DNA of 64,000 nucleotides from Polyporus tsugae (lineage: Eukaryota; Basidiomycota; Agaricomycetes; Polyporales; Polyporaceae), in assembly GCA_024305745.1 (NCBI GenBank), contig JAHRBS010000010.1, positions 3,541,501-3,605,500 of the forward strand. The letters are read 5' to 3'. The number at the start of each line of letters is the position of its first letter. Within the stretch, counting starts at the first letter, position 1. The notes under the pieces were generated by a model. That model saw only the letters and a program-made list of their open reading frames with translations. It did no database searches and was not told where the DNA came from. Both the position numbers and the translations under genes were made by a program. Positions 54,931 through 64,000 of this stretch are shown one piece after another.

Positions 54931-57138
54931 GGCGGCTCGCTCAGCCGAAGCAGGCGGGGCCAGAGAGGAATGAGGAGGCGGATACGGACAATGAGCAGGT
55001 CGCCGTCCCACGAACGCATCGAAGATACTTATATGTACGCGCTCCGCGAGTTGAACTATATCAAGTCCCGCAGTACTGAAACGACAAAGCCATGCCGGCA
55101 TGAGAGATCGCGTGGATGAGGAAGTCCTAGCGTCCTTCGGCTGGAGCGATGGGGCGCAATCAGACACTCTGAGATGCTTGGCGGTGGGCGTAGTGGGGCA
55201 AGTGACCTCGATAACGGTCACCATACACCGGCGTTCCCGGGCCACTTGGCGCGCCGCCCTTGGGTACGACGGCCGAGCGCCATTGCTGTCGTTTTGTCCG
55301 CGGCAGGTGACTCTTGAGAATGCTATTGACCGCATGGTACCTAAGCCATTACATAGTCTTGCCGGCATAGTATGCTGCATAGCATAATGAGCGGATCCGG
55401 GATGGAACCCACCTTCGCACCAGAGGCGTTGGTAAAGGCGTTGGGTTTCATGAGTGCCAGAATGCCAGTACTTACTGCTTGTCTGAAACAAAACTAGGCG
55501 CCGATAGTGGGTATCAGTACGTATGATAAGGTCATACAGTTCTTTACTCACTGCCATTAGGGTTGGGGGTGGATAGACATCAGAAATGCTTCATAGATGT
55601 TGAAGCCACGCCAAACCTCAAGTGACCTCCACTCCGTTCGATCGGTGGAGATCTCTCGGGCCAGCGTTTTTAGATCAGCGTTCGCGATTGCCTCCGTCCG
55701 AAGCCACAGACGTAAGGATGGAGAGTCCAAGGCTCGATTAGGAACCGAGTTCTCCTCCTCTCTGGGACGATGCATTCTGAAACGGAAAGCGTTTCAAGGT
55801 CCTCTGTTGGCCGACCATCCAGGTGCGATGTGAGACGGCTGGCGGCTGTGTTGCCCAAGATAACAAGACAAAAATACACGTTGAGCAAAGGTCGCGAGCG
55901 TACAGAGGAGTATTTGTTGTTACGACGCATACAGCGCATAAAACCGTATTGAAACAGAATGTCCATCGCGCAAGCACCTGAAGCAACCTTGAGCTTCAGC
56001 GGACTACTTGATAACAAGCCGTGTCACGTACCAGCTATCGGAAACACCACTCCATTAGGTACGGTTCGGTGAGTACCAAAAGTATATCGTCGTCGGCAAG
56101 CCGTATGCCGCGGCGCTCAGGGGAAGTCGATAGTGGCTGGCTAGAAGCGTGAGTCGTTGGATGGCCGCGGGGGGCCAATACAGTGGAACCGGACAAGCCA
56201 CCAGGAGCGGTATATGATCGGCAGATACTCGAGGGAGAGGAGGGCCCAGAGTAATCGTTGTGCGTTGCAGAGCCCGCGGCAGAAAAAAGTCGGTCCTTCC
56301 TGTTATTCAGAAGGATCAAGGCCGCAATGGCGGCCTAAAAATCACAGGGTAGGTCAAAGGCAACGCATTTAGTCGGGTACTCACCATCCTTGCGAGGAGA
56401 TCAGGACGCTCTGCGAATGGATGAGTTGATGAACAGCCTCCACGCACACGGGGAAGCTCACCTATACGTTGCATCATGTCCTCTTCGACTCGGAAGCCAT
56501 CCGAAGAGCATGCGATAGACGATGCAGTGCTAGGGTCGGTGGAGACGAGAATCGGCTTGACGAACGTGGCTATATGCGTAGACGCAGGTCAATGACCAGG
56601 CTGAGAGCCTATGTAGGTGTGGGGCTTGGTGATTGGAGCGACGATAGCCAGAATCTGTACCTGAGCATTGCAGATCTGCCATCCTCTCGAGCTCTCCAGT
56701 TGATGGTTGTCCTCCCGGCCACGACACGACGGGAATGAGCATGTTGCTGATGCCACACACAGGTGTGTGTAACAATAAGGCACAGATAGCAAGCCCCAGC
56801 CGGCGGGGAGGGTGAAAGAAAAGGCGATACACAAGGCGAGTGGTGATGGTGCAGAGCAAACCCGGACCGACGAGTCTGGACTCCGCAGTGACCAGAAACT
56901 ATTCATTGATCGCGATCACGTGATAGACGCGAACACGCGGTTGTGGCGCAAGACGCGACTGTTTTCCACTGCGCGTGGTGGTCCTGTTCCTGTTCAAACG
57001 TTAACGTTAACGTTCATCCGCGAAAACCCTCCAAGGACACGCAAATGTAAGCATACACGCGCTTATGGACACACACTGACACTACAAATACATAGGTTTC
57101 GAAGAAAACGACTTCTCCCCAAAGTAGTAAGCAACCCT
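54931..57138. other. 2.2-kb gap, transporter 1 promoter side, no gene seen
   Basis: Open frames at 55670-56017 and 56589-56906 (minus) and 56812-57501 (plus) lack domains and splice continuity. A duplicated GTTAAC motif (GTTAACGTTAACG) is near 57000. Confidence 0.45.
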
Positions 57139-59022
57139 TCACTCCAGAGTCGGCGGCGAGTTTCCGCTGCCCATCATGACCGTTGCACCCACGCTCGTGA
57201 CGTCGTCGATTGTGAGGAATATCGTCGCCGGCCCCGGGGGGTACACGCGCCCGCTCGGCGGCGTCACGAACGAGAGCGTCTTGCCGTTGTTCGAGATCGT
57301 CGCGTCCATGAACACCAGACGCGCCCCGACTTGGAACCCGTGCGTCGAGAACCCGAGGTCCATCAGGGACACTGTGTTCACGCATACACATACACATACA
57401 AACAGTCAGCGCGATACACCACCAACACGACCGAACACGACTCGGACTCGCAGACGCACCTTGGACGTTCGCATCCTGCCTGTTCAAGTTATTCGGGATA
57501 GAAATCGGCACGCTCACCCGCTTCCCAAAGCCGAGCTTCGCGGGCATGCTCAAGATCTGCGGGCGCGGCACGAACATGAACGGCGGGTCGAGCGTCTGGA
57601 TGCGCAGCTCCGTCGGGAACTCGAACCCCGTCGTGAAGTTGCTCCCGTTGTTCGGGTTGCTCCCCCCGATGAAGAAGTTGCCCTGCGGCGTCAGCGACGC
57701 CGTCGAGTGGTACAGGCGCGGGATCCCCGATGACGGCATCCCCGCGTTGCTGAACCGCTTGCCCACGGCGGCAGAGGGAGTGTAGAGCGACGGCACGAGC
57801 GCCGCGTGGTCCGCGTTCGAGTTCCCGATGGTGTCCTGGACCGCGTTCCAGCCCGAGAAGCCCGTCGAGCCGCCGTTCGTGACGAGGATCTGCCCGTTGG
57901 GCAGATGGAGGAGCTCGAGGAGCGTGCGCGCCTCGAGCATGTGCTCGATCTCCCAGCCTTTGGCGATGCCTTCGGGCGTAATGGTCATGCGCGCACATTG
58001 GGACGACGCCGGGTGCTGCGACGAGAAGTTGCCTGGCAGGAGGGTCTGGTCAATGACAGAGCCGCCGCAGATAAGGACTTCTGGGGTGAAGTCCGGCGGC
58101 GAGAGTGGGAGAAGGATGGCGGAGCCGTCGGTAGGGGCGGTGATGGAGACACCATTGGGGATGTCCGGAAGGATGGTCTCCGTGTCGGCTTCGATGTCGT
58201 AGATGATGCTCTGGTTGTTGGCGGCCATGAACACCCTGCCATCGGGCAACGTGAAAATGCTAAGCGAAAAGATAGCTCAGTCGAAACCCCTGCACATACA
58301 AGACGGATAGACGGATACCGAGGGAAAAGGTTCACAGGCAGACTGCGCTCTAAGAACGCAGACGGGCGCGCCGTCTCCTCCTTGCGCGGGAAGAACTCGA
58401 AGCTCGACGCCGAGTCCGTGTTGTAGAAGTGCGCCTGCTCGTGCGACCCGCCGACGATCAGCAAGCTGCCGTCGAAGATGCGCGTCGACGAGGGGTACCA
58501 CCGCTTCTCGATCAGGAGCAGGTTCGGGGACTCGAACACGGTGCAGCCCTCCCCAGTCGGCGACGTGCAGGGCTCGAAGAGCCGGATCGCCTGATTCCCG
58601 GGCTTGATGACGGGGTTGCCGGGGAAGCCTGTCGGGTCCCCGCCGATGCTCGCCTGTGGTGGTCATCATCTCAGTGGATGGAGACATAGCCTAGGACAAC
58701 GCTAAGGACTGACCATGGTTCCGTTGCTGAGGATCGCGCCGCTGGCGCACCACGAGTTAGTCACGACCTCGAGCGCGGTGATGTTGTTGTGCTCGAGGTT
58801 CCAGAGGCCGCCCCAGGCCGGATGGCCGTCGATCTGGAGCGGGTCGTTTTGCGCACGGTCGAAGAGAAGGACGAGCGTCGGAGAAACGACGACGGCTTCG
58901 AGCGCGACAATCCCGGAGGAGCCCTTGAGGCTGAACTGCCACCCCGGAGCGTCGGGAGCAGACGGCGCGGCGGATGCCAGCGTCGTCAGGAGTGAGAGGA
59001 AGGGAAGGAGAGGCCGCATCAT
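57139..59022 (-). CDS. glx: Glyoxal oxidase (copper-radical oxidase, AA5_1)
   Basis: Exons 58714-59022, 58319-58653, 57460-58259 and 57139-57371; 558 residues with signal peptide [20 protein letters not shown]. Copper/radical residues are visible: Cys92 (SWCASG), Tyr156 (KRWYPSS), Tyr398-His399 (RLYHSTA) and His492 (FSTHGF). Their spacing equals that of Phanerochaete glyoxal oxidase (Cys70, Tyr135, Tyr377, His378, His471 in mature numbering), shifted by a constant 21-22. Kelch-type GGS repeats ([20 protein letters not shown]) build the seven-bladed propeller, and a C-terminal Ig-like DUF1929 domain ends the protein. Secreted; oxidises small aldehydes such as glyoxal and gives H2O2 for lignin and manganese peroxidases. 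The start could be either of two adjacent ATGs. Confidence 0.96.
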
Positions 59023-59090
59023 CGTGTTGTGCTGGTGCGGAGGTAGGTGAGTACGTGCCAGGCCGGTGGGTCCAAGACTTTCTTGGGGGG

Positions 59091-59100
59091 CTTTTATAGG
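59091..59100 (-). promoter_or_regulatory. TATA box of glyoxal oxidase
   Basis: The minus strand reads CCTATAAAAG about 70 bp upstream of the start codon, a canonical position in fungi. Confidence 0.65.
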
Positions 59101-60433
59101 CAAAGCGTTCTGGTTCTTCCAGGGGCAGTAGTTTTTTTTTTTTCGAGTTGCGGTGAATACAGACAGGCCGCCGGCTTTGAGCCCAGTCATGCGGCCATTT
59201 GGCGAGCCACTCATTCAGTGGGTGGCACTGGGAAACATGGTCTGCGTATTTAGAGAGTTGTCTTAGCTTTGACTCTCAGGTCGTGTCCCTAACGGGCCTG
59301 GAGAATATGAGTCGTGGTGTACAATGCGCTACTTTGAGTGGGATTGCTGCTCACCCGTGCGAGATGGTGTTGAGGATATTGGTAACAGAATTCGATGCGA
59401 AAGTGCCACAGGCTTGGCGAGTACCTTGGCTCGCAAGGGCTTCATACATGGAGCACCGTTCCGGACTCACTTTTGACCAGGGGTGCGGAATGGTGAGTTT
59501 GAGGGTGCCTCCTATGACCGTGGAGAGCGTGCAGGATGAAATATCCGTGGCAGCAACACCCACGAGAACTAGGATTGACAAGTCAGGTGTCGAGGTAACT
59601 GGCTCACATACGCACGGAGGTTCAGACTGGCCAACGATGTAGCGACATGTTCAATCTACAGGGACAAGATGTCTGCTGGATTTAGCGAGGCAAGAATAGA
59701 GAGGGACGCACTTACAGGACCGCGGTGTTATGTCCGAGAAGAGCGCTCCGTGACCGGACCCAGACGGCGACGGCAGCATCCTATGTGGAGCATGGACCTA
59801 CATCTCCATGTACCCTTGGAGTTTCCACGACCTTGCCACCGGATGGTTAGAAGCCATCGCCGTGGCACACGCCAGCTGAAAAGCAGAGAAATCGCTCGCC
59901 AGATGACCGCGTGGAGAACGAAACGAGGTTGTGGGGACGAGCAATCTAAGAATAGCTGTGAATACGAGCAAATAAGCAAAACACAAGAGACAGCACCGTG
60001 GCATCGCTCGGGACGTGTAGCACAGTAGGTGTCTTTCACTGAGAACACGCTGAGCTTTCCGGTCCACAGATTCGTACGTTCCTGCGTGAGGCGCGGGTGT
60101 GAGCAATCCATTCGACCTTGATCATCAGCGACGAAGTTGAGACACGAGGACTGAGTCAGTCTCTTCAATAACATTGCTCTGATAGCCACGATTGAGAGGT
60201 GCTCGTAGCCTCGAGAGGTGGTAATCGAAAAGAAGAGAGAGGCAACACCCGTGCCCGGATCGCAGCGTGGCAAGTCCATGTGTCACGAGGGCTTCTTTCG
60301 CGTATGGGAGCTTAGGCCGACACTAGGCACAAAAAATAGGATAAGTAGGGAGAGGTCAGAGGTTCTCTAGTTATACAAGGACAGCAAATGCACCGTAATA
60401 CTAATACACATGCCGTGAGAGTCGTGAAAACGA
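59101..60433. other. Glyoxal oxidase upstream region, no gene seen
   Basis: About 1.3 kb between glyoxal oxidase and the 3' end of transporter 2. Frames at 59199-59642 (plus) and 59728-60279 (minus) have no recognisable content. Confidence 0.5.
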
Positions 60434-62361
60434 TCAAGTCTGCTTGTTGTCGTCGACGTGGAGCGCGCTCTCCTTATCGCTCGCGTACTCTGGGATTGGG
60501 GGTGCCTTGTTGTCGAGCACCTCGTCCTCGATCCGCTTTTGCTGCTCCGCGCGGACCTTCTCGCCCTCGAACACTGCGAGAACCCATCAGCACCTTATTC
60601 TAGATGATAAAAAGCAGAGGACTTACAGAAAGCGAGTTCCTCGAGACTGCGGTTGGAGGTCTCGGGGAACAAGAAGTAGACGAAGACGATCTCGAAAAGC
60701 AGGAAGATGCAGTAACTGATATAATACTTCCATCCTGCACGATACGCGAGATAAGTCAAGCAGTATGATAGAGTTGGGAGGTGGGGGTGACGAACCTGCG
60801 TTGGCAATTCCGATGGGATTGACAAACTGGTTGAAGAAACCAGCAGCGCGACTCCACCACTGGAACACCGAAATACCCTTCGCACGTGCGTGGAACGGGA
60901 ACAGCTCGACCAGGAAGGCTGAACGGGGCAGACTGTCAGCAGGGACTCGCACAAAAGGGCATGAGAACACGTACTGTACGTGAGCGCGTTGAACGCCAGG
61001 TTGTACGCAGGGCTGTACAAGAAGATAAACGCGATGACCGCCCTCGACGCGCCCTGGCTCCCCGTCTCCGCATACCGCGCGCTCGCGACCGTCCAGCCCG
61101 TGAAGATGAGCGTGAGCGAGACGGTGCACGCGAGGTACGCCGTCCGCCTTGGGATCTTCGACACCGTGAGCGCGAGCGCCGTCGCGTTCACGAAGCCCCA
61201 GCACGTCATCGCGAGGTTGATGAGGTTCTTCGTGCGGTCGTCGTGGATCCCGACGCTGTCGAGGATCCGCGCGAGGAAGTACGACGTGAGCCCGTTCCCG
61301 CTCCACTGCGTCGCGAGCCCGAGGAACGAGCAGATGAGCAGCCGCTTGCGCATCCCCGGCGCAAGCACGAACTCGCGCCAGCTGCCCTTCTGCTGCTCGC
61401 GCTCGAGCTCGAGCGTCTTCTCGATCTCTGCGTACTCGAGCTTGACGAACTCTGAGTTGACGTCGCCCTCCGCGTGGTACTTGGCGAGGATGGCGTACGC
61501 CTCCTCGCCGCGTCCCTTGGAGATGAGCCAACGAGGGGACTCGGGGAGGAACCAGATGAAAATGATCTGGAGGAGGGAAGGTGTGACTTGGAGGATAGAC
61601 GGGATGCGCCAGCCCCAGTTGGTGGGCATCTGGAATGTGCCGAGCGTGACGCCGGCAGCGACAATCGCACCGATGAACCAAGATGCGTTGAAGAGCGAGC
61701 CCATCCGCGCGCGCTCCTTGGGGTACGCGAGCTCACCAATCATGGAGGACGCAGCCACGATCGCAAAGGGGATGCCGAAGCCGAGGAGGAAGCGGGCGAT
61801 GACGAACATCGCGACTTCCACTGAGATTAGAGCTTGGTCTAAGGAATGGGGTAGGAAGACGAGGACGTACAATCTTGAGACGCGGTTTGAAGGGCAGCAC
61901 CGATGATCATAATCACGCTGCCGAATGCGATAGCCCACCGGCGCCCTAGCCTATCAGTGACGAAGGGGACGAAGGGAAGGGAGCATATTGAGCCCAGGGA
62001 GTAGAGCGCGGAAAGAAGGCCGAGGATGGTAGATCTTGGGTGGTTGAAGACTAAGTATGTGGGAGGTTAGTGTGTGCGCTTTGATCGCTAATGAAGATGC
62101 GTACACGCATCCCATGTCGGAACCGCCTGTAAGCCGTTCATCATAGACGAATCGAACCTTTCAGCCAAACGCGTTAGTGATCTTGCCCTCTCATTTTACG
62201 AGCAACCATGAAACTCACCCACTAGTCATCTCGATCCCGATACATGTTGGGAACATGATCAAGTACAGAAGACGCAAATGCCTCTTTTTGTACCACGCCA
62301 CTTTGTCTTCCCGCACATACCGCTGCAAGAGCGTGTCGTTTCCACCAGCGCCGACCGCCAT
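60434..62361 (-). CDS. MFS sugar transporter 2
   Basis: Exons 62219-62361, 62105-62157, 61871-62050, 60975-61820, 60796-60918, 60627-60734 and 60434-60573; 530 residues, phases consistent. Motifs: FDSSMMNGLQ in helix 1, DRLGRRWAI, ARFLLGFGIPFAI, ELAYPKERARMG, PESPRWLISKGR, TYTFLVELFPFHARAKGI across an intron, and PETSNRSLEELAF. This is a sugar porter of the lactose-permease-like fungal clade, plasma membrane, 12 helices. It is clearly not a recent duplicate of transporter 1: exon structure and sequence differ. The hydrophilic C-terminus ends DVDDNKQT-like (HVDDNKQT). It shares orientation with glyoxal oxidase. Confidence 0.92.
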
Positions 62362-62468
62362 TTCGTTCCTTCGAATTCGTATTAGGTGTCGTCAACAAGG
62401 AAGCGAGTACAAGGAGAGCGACTGACGGGGATCCAGAGGAAGACGCTCTATCTGCTACCCCGCCGTCC

Positions 62469-62480
62469 GGCATATATACC
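62469..62480 (-). promoter_or_regulatory. TATA box of sugar transporter 2
   Basis: The minus strand reads GGTATATATGCC about 110 bp upstream of the ATG at 62361. Confidence 0.6.
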
Positions 62481-63874
62481 CCACGAGTCGCTGTGCTAAA
62501 CCTGTTTGCAGTTTGGGAAGTCGGCATAAACACCAGTGGGACTCGGAGTGCAGACTGGAAGACAACTTCGTACGTACTCTGATCCATGGAATCTCCGGGC
62601 CACTTGGCATGCTGATCCAGGACAGGAAGGTGGAGCCGCACGACCCGGGGTTTCGACGGCCACACGCAGAGCCCGTATGCGTCTTGGACGGATGGATTAT
62701 GTCGAAGGGATCGTCAACGGGGTCATGGGAGCCATCTCACGGGATAATGTCGGACTTCGAATGGGGTCGTGAGGGATTTGTGGGCAGGCCCTCGGCGTTT
62801 GTGAGGCGAACGGGGCCGGGGCTTGTAGGTGTTGATTTGGTTTGAATGGTGATCAACACGAGCGACCGCCAATCTGCCTATGTACGCTGGGCAGCTTCGC
62901 TGGCTCTGTCGAGGAAGTTCTATGCCACATAGAATAGAGCAGTCTATCAGGTTACCCCGCACTTCGCAGTGGGGTTGTGATAGCTTGGCACTACTTACTT
63001 GGTTGGTATCAAGCATGGAAGTGGCCGGTTCACATGAGATCGACTGGGTCGGAGCCGACGGGAAGGCGTTCGAGGTAGTTGGGCCCTGGACGATAGTGGT
63101 CATTCGCGACACACATGAAGATCCGGCATGGAGCGGCCGAGGAGATGAAGGACTTCTTTCACTCACAGCGTTTCCAAACATAGCGTATCTTGCATCCGAA
63201 GCCTATGCGCGAGGATCCTTAATGGCTGACTTGAACACGGCGTCCGATATATCGAAGTTCGAAATGGCGCTATAGCAGACTCGGAGGGTATCGAGCTCGA
63301 GTGCTGTTGCACAAAGCCACACGCTGTATGGCAAGCTAACTCACCTCTAGCAGACTTAGCTGAAGGCCCGGATAATTGAGGCATGTTCGCATGGATAGGT
63401 AATGATGGCTTTTGTTAACGTTGACTGCGGTGGACCGTGCCCGTGGCGGGTTTGCGAGATGAGGGCGCTTGTGGGCCAGCTCGTTTAGGGCAGGCACTGT
63501 CTGACAGCTGTACGGTAACGTCGGACTCCGTCGTCGTTCCCTTTCCACAGTTGTTCATTAGTTCAACGTTCAGTACGTTCAGTACTCAGTAGCTCTCGAG
63601 GTCGCTATGACGCACTAGCCCCAGGCGTCTGACATCATGACGTACCAGAGCTCTCGATTTGGCTCGTTTTGGTGTCTCTCGTCCCAGATTGGGACGTCTT
63701 CTGTTCGTCTCCTTCGCATGCATATACTCAGCCTTTGGCGGCCGTGATATTCAGGTTCCTCCCCACCACCACATCCTACGCTCGACCACATTCTACACTC
63801 GACGACCATCATCAACGACCTCTCCCGAGCACAGACCAATTTACCCTTCCACACCGCTGTCCCCAGCCTTTCCG
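62481..63874. other. Divergent intergenic region
   Basis: No gene recognised between transporter 2 (minus) and the secreted-protein start (plus). A GCATATACTC TATA-like box near 63718 and a C/T-rich leader to 63874 fit the latter's promoter. Confidence 0.5.
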
Positions 63875-64000
63875 ATGTCTACCTGGTCCCAGATCACCAC
63901 ACTCATCGCTATAGGCTCTCTTTGCGTCACTACCCAGGGTACGAGGCACAAGACGTCCTCGGCTAGACATGCGCTGTCTCGCCATGAGACCGTCATTGTC
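63875..64000 (+). CDS. N-terminus of a probable secreted protein, cut by the window edge
   Basis: The ATG at 63875 opens 42 codons without a stop to base 64000. It starts MSTWSQITTLIAIGSLCVTTQG, a plausible signal peptide (short polar start, hydrophobic core). The leader before it is C/T-rich with repeated CTCGAC/CATC motifs, common in highly expressed fungal genes. The mature part visible is basic and Ser/Thr/His-rich. Identity cannot be judged from this fragment. Confidence 0.55.
   Translation, partial: MSTWSQITTLIAIGSLCVTTQGTRHKTSSARHALSRHETVIV

Noticed and set aside
54670..55557. 295-codon minus-strand frame reaching upstream of transporter 1
   Set aside because: The part matching the transporter begins at the ATG at 54930; the upstream extension is promoter sequence with no domain and would displace the normal MFS N-terminus.
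57014..58249. Single long frame through glyoxal oxidase 3' end
   Set aside because: It reads through the 88-bp intron 57372-57459; splicing instead recovers the conserved STHG copper ligand and the normal C-terminus.
1..64000. tRNA, rRNA or CRISPR features
   Set aside because: No cloverleaf, rRNA block or spaced direct-repeat array was seen; short repeats are microsatellites or LTR-internal. The tRNA-Met-like match at 27988-28005 is a primer-binding site.

Overview
The window is nuclear DNA of a filamentous basidiomycete, most likely a wood-decaying Agaricomycete. The genes are broken by many introns of about 50-100 bp with GT..AG ends. The proteins include a secreted copper-radical (glyoxal) oxidase, a microsomal P450, two MFS sugar transporters and an A1 aspartic protease. 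Chromodomain Ty3/gypsy and Ty1/copia retrotransposons are abundant. I found no rRNA, tRNA or CRISPR. The white-rot assignment is an inference from the glyoxal oxidase.

Layout. 1-10 kb: two tandem paralogues of an HNH-nuclease-domain gene (minus strand). One is split by a 6.65-kb gypsy element (356-7004) with a perfect 5-bp target duplication; the other carries two frameshifts. 10.2-12.6 kb: a divergent pair, SAP18 (minus) and an AlkB-like dioxygenase (plus). 13-15 kb: a weak unknown gene, then a compact gene coding two copies of an unrecognised ~93-residue repeat. 15.8-36.5 kb: a transposon graveyard. It holds a TA-flanked inverted-repeat element, a solo LTR, a mutation-riddled copy of the two-repeat gene, and a decayed gypsy element (19306-36532). 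That gypsy element contains a copia element (21103-28538), which itself received two solo LTRs; a 241-bp MITE sits near the gypsy protease.

37.7-64 kb: gene-rich again. In order: a ten-exon P450 (minus), a LARP7-like telomerase/7SK-type RNA-binding protein (plus), a young Tc1-like transposon with 26-bp perfect inverted repeats, a NADAR-domain protein (minus), an aspartic protease (plus), sugar transporter 1 (minus), glyoxal oxidase (minus), sugar transporter 2 (minus), and the first 42 codons of a probable secreted protein running off the right edge.

How the parts fit. Glyoxal oxidase supplies extracellular H2O2 for lignin-degrading peroxidases, and the two flanking transporters could take up released sugars, so 52.6-62.4 kb reads as a loose plant-biomass neighbourhood. 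SAP18, AlkB-like and LARP7-like proteins are housekeeping RNA/chromatin factors. Repeat decay is dominated by C-to-T and G-to-A transitions, often at CpG, which points to cytosine methylation or a RIP-like process. Exon coordinates were derived by hand from splice consensus, frame continuity and family motifs; the reading phase was checked across every junction of the main gene models.
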